The position numbers and the translations under genes were made by a program. The notes beneath the pieces were generated by a model that did not search any database, was not told the DNA's origin, and was given only the letters and a program-made list of their open reading frames with translations. A stretch of 64,000 bases of DNA from Nitrospirota bacterium (GTDB lineage Bacteria; Nitrospirota_A; Leptospirillia; Leptospirillales; Leptospirillaceae): positions 54,529 through 118,528 of the forward strand of contig JAKCDE010000005.1 in assembly GCA_021838585.1 (NCBI GenBank), written 5' to 3'. Each line of letters begins with the position of its first letter. Position 1 is the first letter of the stretch. Shown here piece by piece: positions 8,329-16,606 of the stretch.

Positions 8329-9353
8329 AGGGTCTCGTCGGGGCGCTCCTGATCCCCCTGCTCCTCGGCCTCTCCTCCTGCGGGCTCCCCGCAAACCCCG
8401 TCACCCCTCCCGAGGTGCTGGTGGCAGGCGAATCGGGGGCCTCCGGAGGGAATGCCGTGACCTACAGTTTTCCTTTCTCCCAGTCTCCCGCCGTCCTCTC
8501 GACGCTTTCCATCCCGGCCGGAGACACGGTCTGGGGGAGCGCGGATGTGGACAACGCCCTGATCGTTCTGGCCCGGAGCAGCAGTCAGGGGTTCTTCCTC
8601 GTCGCGCCCTTGCCCCTTTCGTCCGCAAGTCCGTTCGTGAAGGTGACACTTCCTTCGGGATATACGCCATGGGCTCTGGCTACGGTGACCCCCCAGGTGC
8701 TTGTTGTGCTCATGACCACCCAGACAAATTCTCAGGGATGCCTCGCCCTCTTCGATGCCAACACCCTGGTTCAGGAAACGGGAGGGGGATCGATCGTGCC
8801 GTCGTCCTGCCAGCCTATTCCCGGTCAACACCCCTCTCTTTCCGGAGGATTTCTTATCCCCCTGACGGACGGGGTCATGTTTCTCGCCGGGGTCGTGACC
8901 GGAAGCGGATCTTCCGCCACAACCCAACTCTATCTCCTGACCCAGACCAGCGTCCTTTCGGGGGGCACCCTCTCGCCACAGGCCGTCTGGACCCTGGCCG
9001 ATTCCTATCCGGGGGGGGGGCCGCTCTCCGGGGCGGCCGAGTCCGAGGCCGTCCTTTTGCCGGATCCCAGGACCTCTGCCGTCGACCTCTATCCGGTCAC
9101 CACCCTTTACAGCTCGCGAGGAGGGACTCTGTCGCCCATCTCCCGAACGTCGCTCTCTCTTTCGGTTCCTCCCACGCTTCTGGCCATCGATCCCGCCAAT
9201 AATTTTCTTGTGGCGGGATCCCCCGCCAATATCTCACTCTTCGGTCTCGGTTCCATCCTGAATCCGGGGGGGACTCTGGGGGCCCTGGGTTCCGTTTTCA
9301 GCCTGTCGGGAGAGTCCGTCGAGACCCTGACGATCTATACGGGAAGTTCCTGA
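8325..9353 (+). CDS. Secreted lipoprotein of unknown function
   Basis: A 342-residue protein with a signal peptide ending in a lipobox (LSSC, Cys19), so it should be lipidated and periplasm-facing. The rest is Ser/Thr/Gly-rich, beta-strand-rich and poor in charged residues, with repeated hydrophobic-strand spacing that might be a propeller or a lactonase-like fold, but no family is recognised. GTG at 8325 overlaps the antiporter stop in a GTGA, and the TauE/SafE gene follows after 5 nt, so the three genes form one operon. Its role next to two transporters is unknown. Confidence 0.75.
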   Translation: MKGLVGALLIPLLLGLSSCGLPANPVTPPEVLVAGESGASGGNAVTYSFPFSQSPAVLSTLSIPAGDTVWGSADVDNALIVLARSSSQGFFLVAPLPLSSASPFVKVTLPSGYTPWALATVTPQVLVVLMTTQTNSQGCLALFDANTLVQETGGGSIVPSSCQPIPGQHPSLSGGFLIPLTDGVMFLAGVVTGSGSSATTQLYLLTQTSVLSGGTLSPQAVWTLADSYPGGGPLSGAAESEAVLLPDPRTSAVDLYPVTTLYSSRGGTLSPISRTSLSLSVPPTLLAIDPANNFLVAGSPANISLFGLGSILNPGGTLGALGSVFSLSGESVETLTIYTGSS

Positions 9354-9358
9354 GGGAG

Positions 9359-10147
9359 ATGGGGGGAGAGATGGTTCAGGTTGCGGCACTTGCAGGGATC
9401 TACCTCGGACTGGGAGGAGTCTCGGGATTTCTTTCGGGCCTTCTGGGGATCGGGGGCGGGGTGGTTCTCCTCCCCGCCCTCCTCTTTCTGCTTCCGCTGG
9501 TGGCCGGTCAGGGAGTCACTCCCTTCCAGGCGACGGAGATCTCCATGGTCCAGGTGACATTCGCGGCGCTCATGGGGATCCTCGTCCATCGTCCCGCCGC
9601 CCATGTCCCGATCCGGAGAATCGTCCTCTGGGCCCTGTCGGCCCTGACTGGCGGAGCGGTCGGCGGATTTCTCTCCTACCGGTTTTCAGGACGTCTCATC
9701 CTTCTTCTCTTTCTGATCGAGACCTGTCTCGCGCTGGGCCTTCTATTCTTTCGCCCCGTGGAGCACCCGCCCGGAGAATTCCGGACCGGGTCATCGCTCG
9801 AGTTCCCGGTCCTGTCGGTCATCGGACTCTCGAGCGGAATTCTGGGAGTGGGGGGGGGCTTTCTTTTTTATCCCGTTCTGACCCTCTTCTTCCGATATCC
9901 CTCCTATGTGGCTGTCGGATCGAGCCTGGCCGTGATGTTCCCGATGGCCGCCGCCGCCTCTGTTTTCAAAATCGTGGCCTCAGGCTCCCTCGCCCCGCCG
10001 ACGCTTCCGATTGTTCTGGGGGCTCTGGGGGGATCGGTCCTGGGGGCGCGATTCACCAGAAGACTGGGGGGAACCCGGATCCGGCTTTTTCAGGGAATTC
10101 TTCTCGCGATGACGATCCTGCGACTTCTCGGGGAGTTGTTGAGATGA
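9359..10147 (+). CDS. TauE/SafE-family sulfite/organic anion exporter
   Basis: A 262-residue membrane protein with about eight helices arranged as two repeats, each opening with a glycine-rich motif (GVSGFLSGLLGIGGGVVLLPALL and LSSGILGVGGGFLFYPVL), the hallmark of TauE/SafE (DUF81) transporters. Family members export sulfite, sulfoacetate or similar anions; the substrate here is not determinable. ATG at 9359 and ATG at 9371 are both possible starts: the purine-rich stretch is too close to the first, while the second has GGGGGGAGAG immediately upstream. Confidence 0.88.
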   Translation: MGGEMVQVAALAGIYLGLGGVSGFLSGLLGIGGGVVLLPALLFLLPLVAGQGVTPFQATEISMVQVTFAALMGILVHRPAAHVPIRRIVLWALSALTGGAVGGFLSYRFSGRLILLLFLIETCLALGLLFFRPVEHPPGEFRTGSSLEFPVLSVIGLSSGILGVGGGFLFYPVLTLFFRYPSYVAVGSSLAVMFPMAAAASVFKIVASGSLAPPTLPIVLGALGGSVLGARFTRRLGGTRIRLFQGILLAMTILRLLGELLR

Positions 10148-10203
10148 GTTTTTTGCGAGTCCGGAAGGAACGATGAGAGCGAAGGGCTGGAAGGACCGGG
10201 TGG

Positions 10204-11583
10204 TCACTCTTCCTCTTCGATCCCGTATTCCCTCATCTTGGCATAGAGCGCTTTGCGGCTGATGCCGAGGGTTCTCGCGGCCAGGCTTTTGTTCCCACCC
10301 GCTTCGGACAGGGCCCTCCGGATCTGTTCCCTTTCCCCTTCCTTCAATGTTCTGGGGTGGGATGCGGGAAATGGCGCCTCTCCGGAAGAAGAAGACAGGC
10401 GAAGAAGCGGGGCGATCATCTCTTTTTCGAGATCGAACCGGTTCGGGGATGTCATTCCCTGGATCACTGCGACCTCGATCATGCGGTTCTTGAGCTCGCG
10501 GACATTTCCCGGCCAGGGATAGTCCAGAAGAATCTCTCTCGCGGCGGGGGAGATGCCGATGGCCAGGCCGGGGCTGTCGAAGGCCTCCGCGAGAAATCTT
10601 CGCGCCAGAAGAAGAATGTCCTCCCCCCGGTCGCGGAGAGGCGGGACATTGATGGGAAAGACATTCATCCGGTAATACAGATCCTCCCGAAGGCGGCCCT
10701 GGTTCACAAGAAGGAGAGGGTCGATATTGCTGGCCCCGATGATCCGGGCATGGAAAGAAAGCTCCTCGGTTCCCCCGACCCTGTAAAAGGTCCTGTTTTC
10801 AAGGACCCGGAGGAGGGCGATCTGGGTGGAAAGATCCATTGTGCCAATTTCATCGAGGAAAAGGGTTCCCTTCCCCGCGGTGGAAAGCCACCCGTCCTTT
10901 CGGGAGAGGGCACTGGTGAAGGAACCCTTTTCGTGGCCGAAAAGCTCCGAGTTGACCAGTTCCCGGGAGATGGCTCCCGTGTTCACGGCAATGAACGGCT
11001 CTTCGCGGCGGGGTGAGAGCTGGTGGATTGAGCGGGCGACCAGCTCCTTGCCTGTTCCAGACTCTCCGGTGATCAGGATGGGAATGGAATGGGATGCGGC
11101 TTTCCGGATGCGGTCGGCCAGCTTTTTGACGGCCGGGCTCTCTCCCGCGAGAAGGGGGAGGGGGAGGTCCTCCTCCGGCCGGTTCATTCTCTCCGGTCTC
11201 ACGGGTGCCGATGTCAGATCGGCCAGCAATGTCAGCAGTTTCTTTTCGTCGATCGGTTTTTCCAGATAGTTGGCCGCACCCTTCCGGATCGCCTCGACGG
11301 CGGTCTCGACCGTCGCATGGGCCGTCATGATCACCACCGGGACCTGGGGGTAAAGGGTACGGAGGGGTTCGACCAGCTCGATGCCGGTGGTGTCGGGAAG
11401 CTTGAGATCCAGAAGAATCGCGGAGCGGTGGGCCGGAAGGGGGTCGGCCTTCAGGGCCTCAAGGGCCTCCCGTCCGCTTCCCGCCTCGTAGACGACATAT
11501 CCTTCATGCGACAGGAGAGTCTTCAGATAAAGGCGCGTGTTGGTGTAGTCGTCCACGACCAGTATGCGACCCTGGGCCTTCAT
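10204..11583 (-). CDS. NtrC-family response regulator, GlrR (QseF)-like, with altered GAFTGA loop
   Basis: A 459-residue regulator. Residues 1-125 are a receiver (DD at 11-12, phospho-acceptor D59 in LLDLKLPD, K109). Residues ~145-375 are a sigma-54 AAA+ domain with Walker A GESGTGKE (173-180) and Walker B LFLDEIG. The C-terminus is a Fis-type helix-turn-helix (GGNKSLAARTLGISRKALYAKM). The sigma-54-contacting loop reads GSFTSA (220-225), not GAFTGA, which may weaken or abolish sigma-54 remodelling. It is the last gene of a kinase, lipoprotein, regulator operon matching enterobacterial glrK-qseG-glrR; its ATG overlaps the lipoprotein stop (ATGA). Confidence 0.88.
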   Translation of the reverse strand: MKAQGRILVVDDYTNTRLYLKTLLSHEGYVVYEAGSGREALEALKADPLPAHRSAILLDLKLPDTTGIELVEPLRTLYPQVPVVIMTAHATVETAVEAIRKGAANYLEKPIDEKKLLTLLADLTSAPVRPERMNRPEEDLPLPLLAGESPAVKKLADRIRKAASHSIPILITGESGTGKELVARSIHQLSPRREEPFIAVNTGAISRELVNSELFGHEKGSFTSALSRKDGWLSTAGKGTLFLDEIGTMDLSTQIALLRVLENRTFYRVGGTEELSFHARIIGASNIDPLLLVNQGRLREDLYYRMNVFPINVPPLRDRGEDILLLARRFLAEAFDSPGLAIGISPAAREILLDYPWPGNVRELKNRMIEVAVIQGMTSPNRFDLEKEMIAPLLRLSSSSGEAPFPASHPRTLKEGEREQIRRALSEAGGNKSLAARTLGISRKALYAKMREYGIEEEE

Positions 11584-12110
11584 TTTAGGGATTTTTCCAG
11601 ATTTGAGAATTCCTTCAGCGTCTTCTTCACCTGGGAAAGCTTTTGCAGGAGGAGGGCTCTTTCCTTGCGGAGTCTCGATGATTCCTGCGCGTCGGCAAGG
11701 AGCCTCTGGGAGGCCTCCTTCAGTTCCGTGGGCGTTTTTTCCCCGTTGAGCGTCCGCAAAAGGTCGCGTCCTTCATGGCGTTCCCCTGGGCCCAGATGAA
11801 GGTCGGCCAGGGCCCATGCAAAGACGAGCCTGTCGCGAACCGCCGGGGAGAGGTCTGCGAGTGATGAGCGCTGCTTCAGGAGAACTCTGGCCGCCCTGTA
11901 GTAGTGTTTCGTAAAGAGGTATGACATTCCACCGAAGTACTGGGCGTCGTGATGGCTGATCTCTGCGATGGCGAAGGGGGGCAGAATGACGACGGGTGGT
12001 GGACAGGGAGGCGGCGTCCGGACCGGCGGGACGGACTGACAGGAAAGCAGCGGAAGAAGCATAAGGAAAAGGATTGGCCGTAAAAGGGGCTTGATAAGGA
12101 CTCTATTCAT
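11580..12110 (-). CDS. QseG-like lipoprotein of the two-component operon
   Basis: A 176-residue protein with an N-terminal hydrophobic signal and lipobox (LPLLSC), then a proline-rich linker and a helical domain ending in a long coiled coil (RLRKERALLLQKLSQVKKTLKEF). In enterobacteria QseG is an outer-membrane lipoprotein encoded between glrK and glrR that activates the kinase; the position, size and coiled-coil ending here match that arrangement. Sequence identity to QseG was not checked. ATG 12110 overlaps the kinase gene by 8 nt and the regulator start overlaps its stop, so the three genes are translationally coupled. Confidence 0.75.
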   Translation of the reverse strand: MNRVLIKPLLRPILFLMLLPLLSCQSVPPVRTPPPCPPPVVILPPFAIAEISHHDAQYFGGMSYLFTKHYYRAARVLLKQRSSLADLSPAVRDRLVFAWALADLHLGPGERHEGRDLLRTLNGEKTPTELKEASQRLLADAQESSRLRKERALLLQKLSQVKKTLKEFSNLEKSLK

Positions 12111-13593
12111 GGGATCCCTCCTCGTATAAAAGGGGGAGGGAGACGATGAAGATTGTTCCTTTGGGGGTGTTTTGGGAAATCTCGATCGACCCTCCCATCG
12201 TGATGACGATTCCTTTTGTGACGGCCAGCCCCAGTCCAAGACCTTCCTTTGTGCGGATGTCGAAGGGGGCCACCTGATAAAACTTGTCGAAAAGGAAAGG
12301 GATATTTTCCGCGGGGATTCCGATGCCGGTATCGGCGATCTCGAAGCGGAGCGTTTTCAGTTCCCGGGCGACGGAAAATCGAATTTCCTCCCCTTCTTGG
12401 GTAAATTTAAACGCATTTCCCAAAAGGTTGTCCAGCACCTGGGCCAGTTTGTTGGCATCGGTCCGGATGATTTCCGGAAGCTCTCCGTCGATCCGGGCAT
12501 CGAATCGTCTTCCCGATCCCTCGGCGGCCAGACGGTACCGCTCGATGATCCGCCCCAGGAAGGTCCGGAGCTCCAGTGGCTGGAGATCGATGCGCATCTG
12601 TCCCGCCTCGATTCGGCCGAGATCAAGAAGCTGGTTGACGAGATCGACAAGATGGTCGATCTCCTCACCCACGACGGTCAGGCTTTTCTGCTGTTCTTCG
12701 TTCAGGGGGCCCAGGGCCTGCCTCTTGAGCATGGCTATAAATCCCCGGATGCTGGTGAGGGGTGTCCGGAGCTCGTGGGAGGCCACCGTGACGAATTCGG
12801 ACTTTTTCCGGGAGAGCTCCCCCAGCCTGTGGGCCATTTCGTTCAGGGCCCGGGCGAGGTCTCCCATTTCATCGGTGTTGGCGAGGTTCACGGGGTTGTG
12901 GAAAGCCCCCTGAGAGATGCGGCGCGTCCCCGCGATGAGGGCGTTGATCGGGACGAGGACCATCCGAGAGAATGAGACCAGAAGAAGGAGCACGAGGAGA
13001 GATCCGATCGCGGTCATCTCGATACTGACCGTCGTCATCTGCTCCTCCCGGGCCGTCGTCTCGGCTATTCTCCGCTCGAGAGTCCGCTGATAGCCTTCCT
13101 TGAGATCCCTCAAGAGGCCGGCCATGTAAATGAGCAGGGGTGCGGTGGAGCCTCTGCTGACGGCAATCGCCAACGATCTGTTCCCATGGTTCAAGGCGTC
13201 CCGCTCCTTCCGGATGGCTTCAAGAAGACCGATCTCCGCAGCCTGAGTTCCGCGTACGAGGGTGGCGGTGGACGCATCCGGCTGAGGGAGTGTTTTCAGA
13301 AGGGCGAGGAGGAGGGGAAGCTCCGTTTCGACGGGAGAGGGCGACTGGGGGGGGAGGGGGGCGAAGAGAATGTACCGCTTGTCCTCAGCCAGGATGACGC
13401 CCACCCTGTTCTGGATCTGGGAGATCGTCAGAAGGCCGGAAACGGACTGGTTCTTTATTTCGAGAAAGATCCGATGGAGAGCGTACAGGCTGGTGATGGC
13501 GTAAAGATTCGATGAGAGGATGATCCCCAGAAGAACGGCCGAAAAAAGAAAGATTTTGGCTCGGAGACGCAAACCCCGAGTTCGTTGGCTCAA
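12103..13593 (-). CDS. Membrane sensor histidine kinase, GlrK (QseE)-like
   Basis: A 496-residue kinase. TM1 (about 13-34) and TM2 (about 190-215) bracket a mainly helical ~155-residue periplasmic sensor. A HAMP domain (about 210-262) leads to HisKA with SHELRTP (H273), then HATPase_c with the N box (NLLGNAFKF) and G boxes (DTGIGIP and GLGLGLAV), all intact. The partner is the NtrC-type regulator two genes downstream. The start is a TTG at 13593; a GGGGCAGGGGG stretch just upstream may serve as ribosome binding site. The signal sensed is unknown; GlrK of enterobacteria responds to envelope conditions. Confidence 0.9.
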   Translation of the reverse strand: MSQRTRGLRLRAKIFLFSAVLLGIILSSNLYAITSLYALHRIFLEIKNQSVSGLLTISQIQNRVGVILAEDKRYILFAPLPPQSPSPVETELPLLLALLKTLPQPDASTATLVRGTQAAEIGLLEAIRKERDALNHGNRSLAIAVSRGSTAPLLIYMAGLLRDLKEGYQRTLERRIAETTAREEQMTTVSIEMTAIGSLLVLLLLVSFSRMVLVPINALIAGTRRISQGAFHNPVNLANTDEMGDLARALNEMAHRLGELSRKKSEFVTVASHELRTPLTSIRGFIAMLKRQALGPLNEEQQKSLTVVGEEIDHLVDLVNQLLDLGRIEAGQMRIDLQPLELRTFLGRIIERYRLAAEGSGRRFDARIDGELPEIIRTDANKLAQVLDNLLGNAFKFTQEGEEIRFSVARELKTLRFEIADTGIGIPAENIPFLFDKFYQVAPFDIRTKEGLGLGLAVTKGIVITMGGSIEISQNTPKGTIFIVSLPLLYEEGSHE

Positions 13594-13736
13594 TCAGGCC
13601 CCCTGCCCCTAGCTGTGACATGTCGTCGGATCCGTGTCTTCCGGAGAGAGACAAACGCTTCAGGGGCATTCTAGAACAAACAAAGGTTTTTAACCAGAAG
13701 GGGACGGGATGGGGGGCCGCCCATCTGCATTGAGGC

Positions 13737-14672
13737 TCAGAAGCGGTTCAAGATATAGCGTTTGGGATTGACCGGGCTCCGGTTGACCATGATCTGGTAG
13801 TGGAGGTGGGGGCCTGTGGAAAGTCCGGAGTTCCCGAGATATCCGATGACGTCACCCCGCTTGACATGTTCTCCCTCGTAAACGGCCACTTTTTCGAGAT
13901 GTCCATAGAGGGTTGAGATGGTCCCCGTGTGATCGATGACGACTGTTTTCCCGAAGCCCTGGTCCCAGCCAGCCAGTGAGACGGTCCCGGCAGCAGTGGC
14001 GATGATTGGAGTGCCGATCGATCCTGCGATGTCGACGCCCGGGTGAAAATCCCGGCCCAGACCGAACGGAGAGTTTCGCCACCCGAATCGGGAGGTGACG
14101 ACTCCATGGGCCGGCCAGATGCTCGGCGTAAAGGCCCATTCGGTCTGACGGTCCTGAATGACATGCTTGAGACCTGCCAGGGATTCTTCCTGATTCAGGA
14201 CTCCATGCTCGATATCTCCAATTTGCCGGTCCATCTCGGCCATGAGGTCGTCCATTCCACGACGGCCCTTCTGGATGAGAACCGACGGGGCAACTGAGTG
14301 CTCCGGTCCGCCGAGTCCCAGGACGACGTTCGAGCTGTTCGATTCGGTGGTGTTCATGATCAGCCGGACCTTGCGCTCGAGCTTTGCGACGTCGACCATC
14401 GTGGAGTGAATGTCCTGGAGTCTCCTGTAGATCCGGACAATCTCCTCCTTCTGGAGGCGGCTCTGGTGCTGCAGGGCGATCATCCGGGCTTCTTTTTCGA
14501 AAAGGAGAAAGGCGAGAACGGAAAAAACTCCCGCGAAGACGACGAAGACCAACCCTGCCACTCCGCCCCAGCGAATCCATCGACCCGAGATCTGATAGCG
14601 GCGGATCCGGTCGTTGGGCGAAGGGACTACAAGAACGGTGAAGGTTTTTTCCTTGAGCGTCTTTGTGTCCAT
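13737..14672 (-). CDS. Membrane-anchored M23 (LytM) peptidase
   Basis: A 311-residue protein with one N-terminal membrane anchor (about 35-57), a coiled coil (about 60-110) and a C-terminal peptidase_M23 domain (about 190-305). The zinc and catalytic motifs are intact: FHPGVDIAG (HxxxD) and GPHLHYQI (HxH), with VIDHTGTISTLYGHL between. It is probably a peptidoglycan endopeptidase acting in the periplasm. Such proteins with an anchor and coiled coil are often bactofilin-associated or cell-shape factors, but no bactofilin gene is nearby. It has its own promoter (14762-14789) and is monocistronic. Confidence 0.9.
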   Translation of the reverse strand: MDTKTLKEKTFTVLVVPSPNDRIRRYQISGRWIRWGGVAGLVFVVFAGVFSVLAFLLFEKEARMIALQHQSRLQKEEIVRIYRRLQDIHSTMVDVAKLERKVRLIMNTTESNSSNVVLGLGGPEHSVAPSVLIQKGRRGMDDLMAEMDRQIGDIEHGVLNQEESLAGLKHVIQDRQTEWAFTPSIWPAHGVVTSRFGWRNSPFGLGRDFHPGVDIAGSIGTPIIATAAGTVSLAGWDQGFGKTVVIDHTGTISTLYGHLEKVAVYEGEHVKRGDVIGYLGNSGLSTGPHLHYQIMVNRSPVNPKRYILNRF

Positions 14673-14761
14673 TGCCTTCCCTCCTGCCCTTCGGAAGAGA
14701 GTTCTTCCTGAATGTCCACACCACCTGAATTACGGATGATTCATTCAATCTCTCTGGTACG

Positions 14762-14789
14762 ATTATGGCTCAAATCTGAAGAATGTCAA
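14762..14789 (-). promoter_or_regulatory. Sigma-70 promoter of the M23 peptidase gene
   Basis: On the minus strand TTGACA (plus-strand 14784-14789) and CATAAT (14762-14767) are 16 nt apart, close to consensus. Transcription would start near 14755, leaving a leader of about 80 nt before ATG 14672. Confidence 0.6.
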
Positions 14790-14950
14790 TAGCCATTAGA
14801 GAGAGATATAGTGTGATGTTTATCGCGAAAGCAATTAAGTATTTGTGTTTTAATAATTTTATTAAATATATAATTTTTAATTATTGTAAATCTTATAATT
14901 TATTTTCATTCTTCGAGATTAATCGTGTGATGTTTTCGCGGTGACGTATG
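14790..14950. repeat. AT-rich segment bounded by a near-direct repeat of the plsY 3' end
   Basis: Plus-strand GTGTGATGTTTATCGCG near 14812 is repeated as GTGTGATGTTTTCGCG near 14926, inside the 3' end of plsY; both copies are preceded by GAGA plus an AT stretch. The ~110 bases between are about 85% AT, unlike the rest of the window. This looks like an insertion or slippage event that duplicated the end of plsY, or a silenced or structural AT-rich island. Confidence 0.5.
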
Positions 14951-15510
14951 AAAACGAGAATGGCCATGATGAGGAAGAGAAACGTTCCCTCCGCGGGAAG
15001 GGGAGGGCGTCCTAAAGCGGGAAGGCGTCCCCAGAAAACGGCCACGAGAGGCATGAGTGCAAAGCTTCCCAGAGAGGCGACGGAAGCGGTGCGAGAGGCG
15101 AGAAAGAGGAGAAGCCAGGGGATGCAGACCAGCAGGCCGAATACCGGATCCATTCCGAGCGCCACGCCAAGCCCGGTCGCCACGCCTTTGCCGCCTTTTC
15201 CCCGGAGCCAGAAGGAAAAGATGTGTCCGAGAAAAACAAAGAGACCCGCGAGAAAAGGATCGAGGGGAGCCCCGAAAAGAAATCCGGCCCGAACCGCCAG
15301 AAAGCCTTTCCCCATGTCTCCCGCCAGCGTCAGGAGTCCCAGGATCTTCCCGTTCCGGTCCTTCCCGACCACCCGCATGACATTGCTGAAGCCGATGTTC
15401 CCGCTTCCGGCCTTGCGGATGTCGATTCCCCTGAGGCGGGCCAGAAGAAGACCGGTCGGGACCGATCCGAAAAGGTAGGCAAAAATGACGAGCAGAGCCT
15501 CTTTCGTCAT
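14893..15510 (-). CDS. plsY: Acyl-phosphate:glycerol-3-phosphate acyltransferase PlsY
   Basis: A 205-residue membrane protein that acylates glycerol-3-phosphate from acyl-phosphate, the first step of phospholipid synthesis. It has the family motifs GSVPTG, KAGSGNIGFSNVMRVVG (phosphate-binding, usually GSGNIGATN) and RGKGGKGVATGLG (acyl-phosphate site). About five membrane helices are predictable. Its ATG overlaps the pgsA stop (ATGA), pairing two lipid genes. It is the last gene of the lepA-to-plsY operon. The final residues (SKNENKL) are encoded by unusually AT-rich DNA beside a repeat, so the C-terminus may have been altered by an insertion. Confidence 0.94.
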   Translation of the reverse strand: MTKEALLVIFAYLFGSVPTGLLLARLRGIDIRKAGSGNIGFSNVMRVVGKDRNGKILGLLTLAGDMGKGFLAVRAGFLFGAPLDPFLAGLFVFLGHIFSFWLRGKGGKGVATGLGVALGMDPVFGLLVCIPWLLLFLASRTASVASLGSFALMPLVAVFWGRLPALGRPPLPAEGTFLFLIMAILVFIRHRENITRLISKNENKL

Positions 15511-16079
15511 GAGGCATCATCCTGTCCGGTGACCCAGAGATACCACAGGAGGTATTGGAGCCCGGAGAGGATGGTGAGAACTATCGCGATCCAGAAGGTC
15601 AGAAGTCCGATCCAGTGGAAGTTGAGGAGAAAATTCGATCCTGGAATCGCGAGGTGGCGGTTGTTGTCGAGAAGAAGGGCGATCGAGATTGTCTGGACGA
15701 CCATTTTGGCCTTCCCGCTTTTTTCTGCCGGAATGATGATCCCCCGGGAGGCCGCGACCGACCGGAGTCCCGAGACTGCGAATTCGCGGGCCACCACGAT
15801 GATGGCCAGAATGGCCGGAAGAAGTCCGTGAGCCACCAGGAGAAACAGCACGGAGCTCACAAGGATCTTGTCGGCAACCGGATCGAGAAGTTTACCCATG
15901 GCGGTGACCATGTTGTAGCGACGGGCCACGAAGCCGTCAAGAATATCGGTGAGGGATGCCAGCAGAAAGAGAAGTGCCGCAAGGTGACTCGGCCCCGCTT
16001 TTGGGGAGTGGTCGGCCATGATGACGGCCGGGATGAGGAAAAGACGGCCGATGGTCAGCGTATTGGCGATGTTCAGCAT
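15507..16079 (-). CDS. pgsA: CDP-diacylglycerol--glycerol-3-phosphate 3-phosphatidyltransferase
   Basis: A 190-residue membrane enzyme that makes phosphatidylglycerol phosphate from CDP-diacylglycerol. The CDP-alcohol phosphotransferase motif is complete: DILDGFVARR...GKLLDPVADK (DxxDGxxARx8GxxxDxxxD). The start MLNIANTLTIGRL at 16079 matches the family N-terminus and has GAGGA upstream; it overlaps kdsC by 7 nt. A longer in-frame extension upstream is a shadow of kdsC. Followed in overlap by plsY. Confidence 0.94.
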   Translation of the reverse strand: MLNIANTLTIGRLFLIPAVIMADHSPKAGPSHLAALLFLLASLTDILDGFVARRYNMVTAMGKLLDPVADKILVSSVLFLLVAHGLLPAILAIIVVAREFAVSGLRSVAASRGIIIPAEKSGKAKMVVQTISIALLLDNNRHLAIPGSNFLLNFHWIGLLTFWIAIVLTILSGLQYLLWYLWVTGQDDAS

Positions 16080-16606
16080 CGATGATCCTCCCCGGATCCA
16101 CTCCCCCGTTTTTGCGCGAAGAGAAGCGCGTCCGAGAATTCTCTGACGGCTCCGCCACCTCCCGGGGCCCGCGTGATCCAGTCCACGCGTCTTTTGACAG
16201 CGGGATGGGAGTCGGCCGGGGCGATGGAAAGGCCGGACCTGCCAAGGAGGATCAGATCCGTGACATCGTCTCCCATCGCAGCGACTTCGCCCGGTTGAAG
16301 GTTCCAGCGGGACAGGAGGGAGTCCATCGCGGAGGATTTGTCCCGGACTCCCAGAATGAAGTCCCGGATGCCGAGATCCGAGAGACGCCGCTCGGTTGCG
16401 GCTCCAGACCGGCCGGAAATGATGCCCACTGGAAATCCGGACCGGAGGAGGAGGGCAATTCCGTGGCCATCCCGCACATGGAAGGATTTGAGTTCGTCGG
16501 ACGGTCCGAAGTAAAGCCGTCCGTCGGTGAGGACGCCGTCCACATCGAGGATGAGTCCTCGCATGGCGGGAAGCCTCCGGAGTGCTGAAAGGGGGATGGG
16601 GGGCAT
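16073..16606 (-). CDS. kdsC: 3-deoxy-D-manno-octulosonate 8-phosphate phosphatase
   Basis: A 177-residue HAD-superfamily phosphatase that converts Kdo-8-phosphate to Kdo. The motif DVDGVLTDG (D21 and D23 as nucleophile and acid/base) is the KdsC form; later HAD motifs are ISGRSG and AAMGDDVTDL. It lacks a cap domain, as in tetrameric KdsC. The start at 16606 overlaps the kdsD stop in TGATG; ATG at 16564 is an alternative. It is one of four kds genes in this operon. Confidence 0.94.
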   Translation of the reverse strand: MPPIPLSALRRLPAMRGLILDVDGVLTDGRLYFGPSDELKSFHVRDGHGIALLLRSGFPVGIISGRSGAATERRLSDLGIRDFILGVRDKSSAMDSLLSRWNLQPGEVAAMGDDVTDLILLGRSGLSIAPADSHPAVKRRVDWITRAPGGGGAVREFSDALLFAQKRGSGSGEDHRC

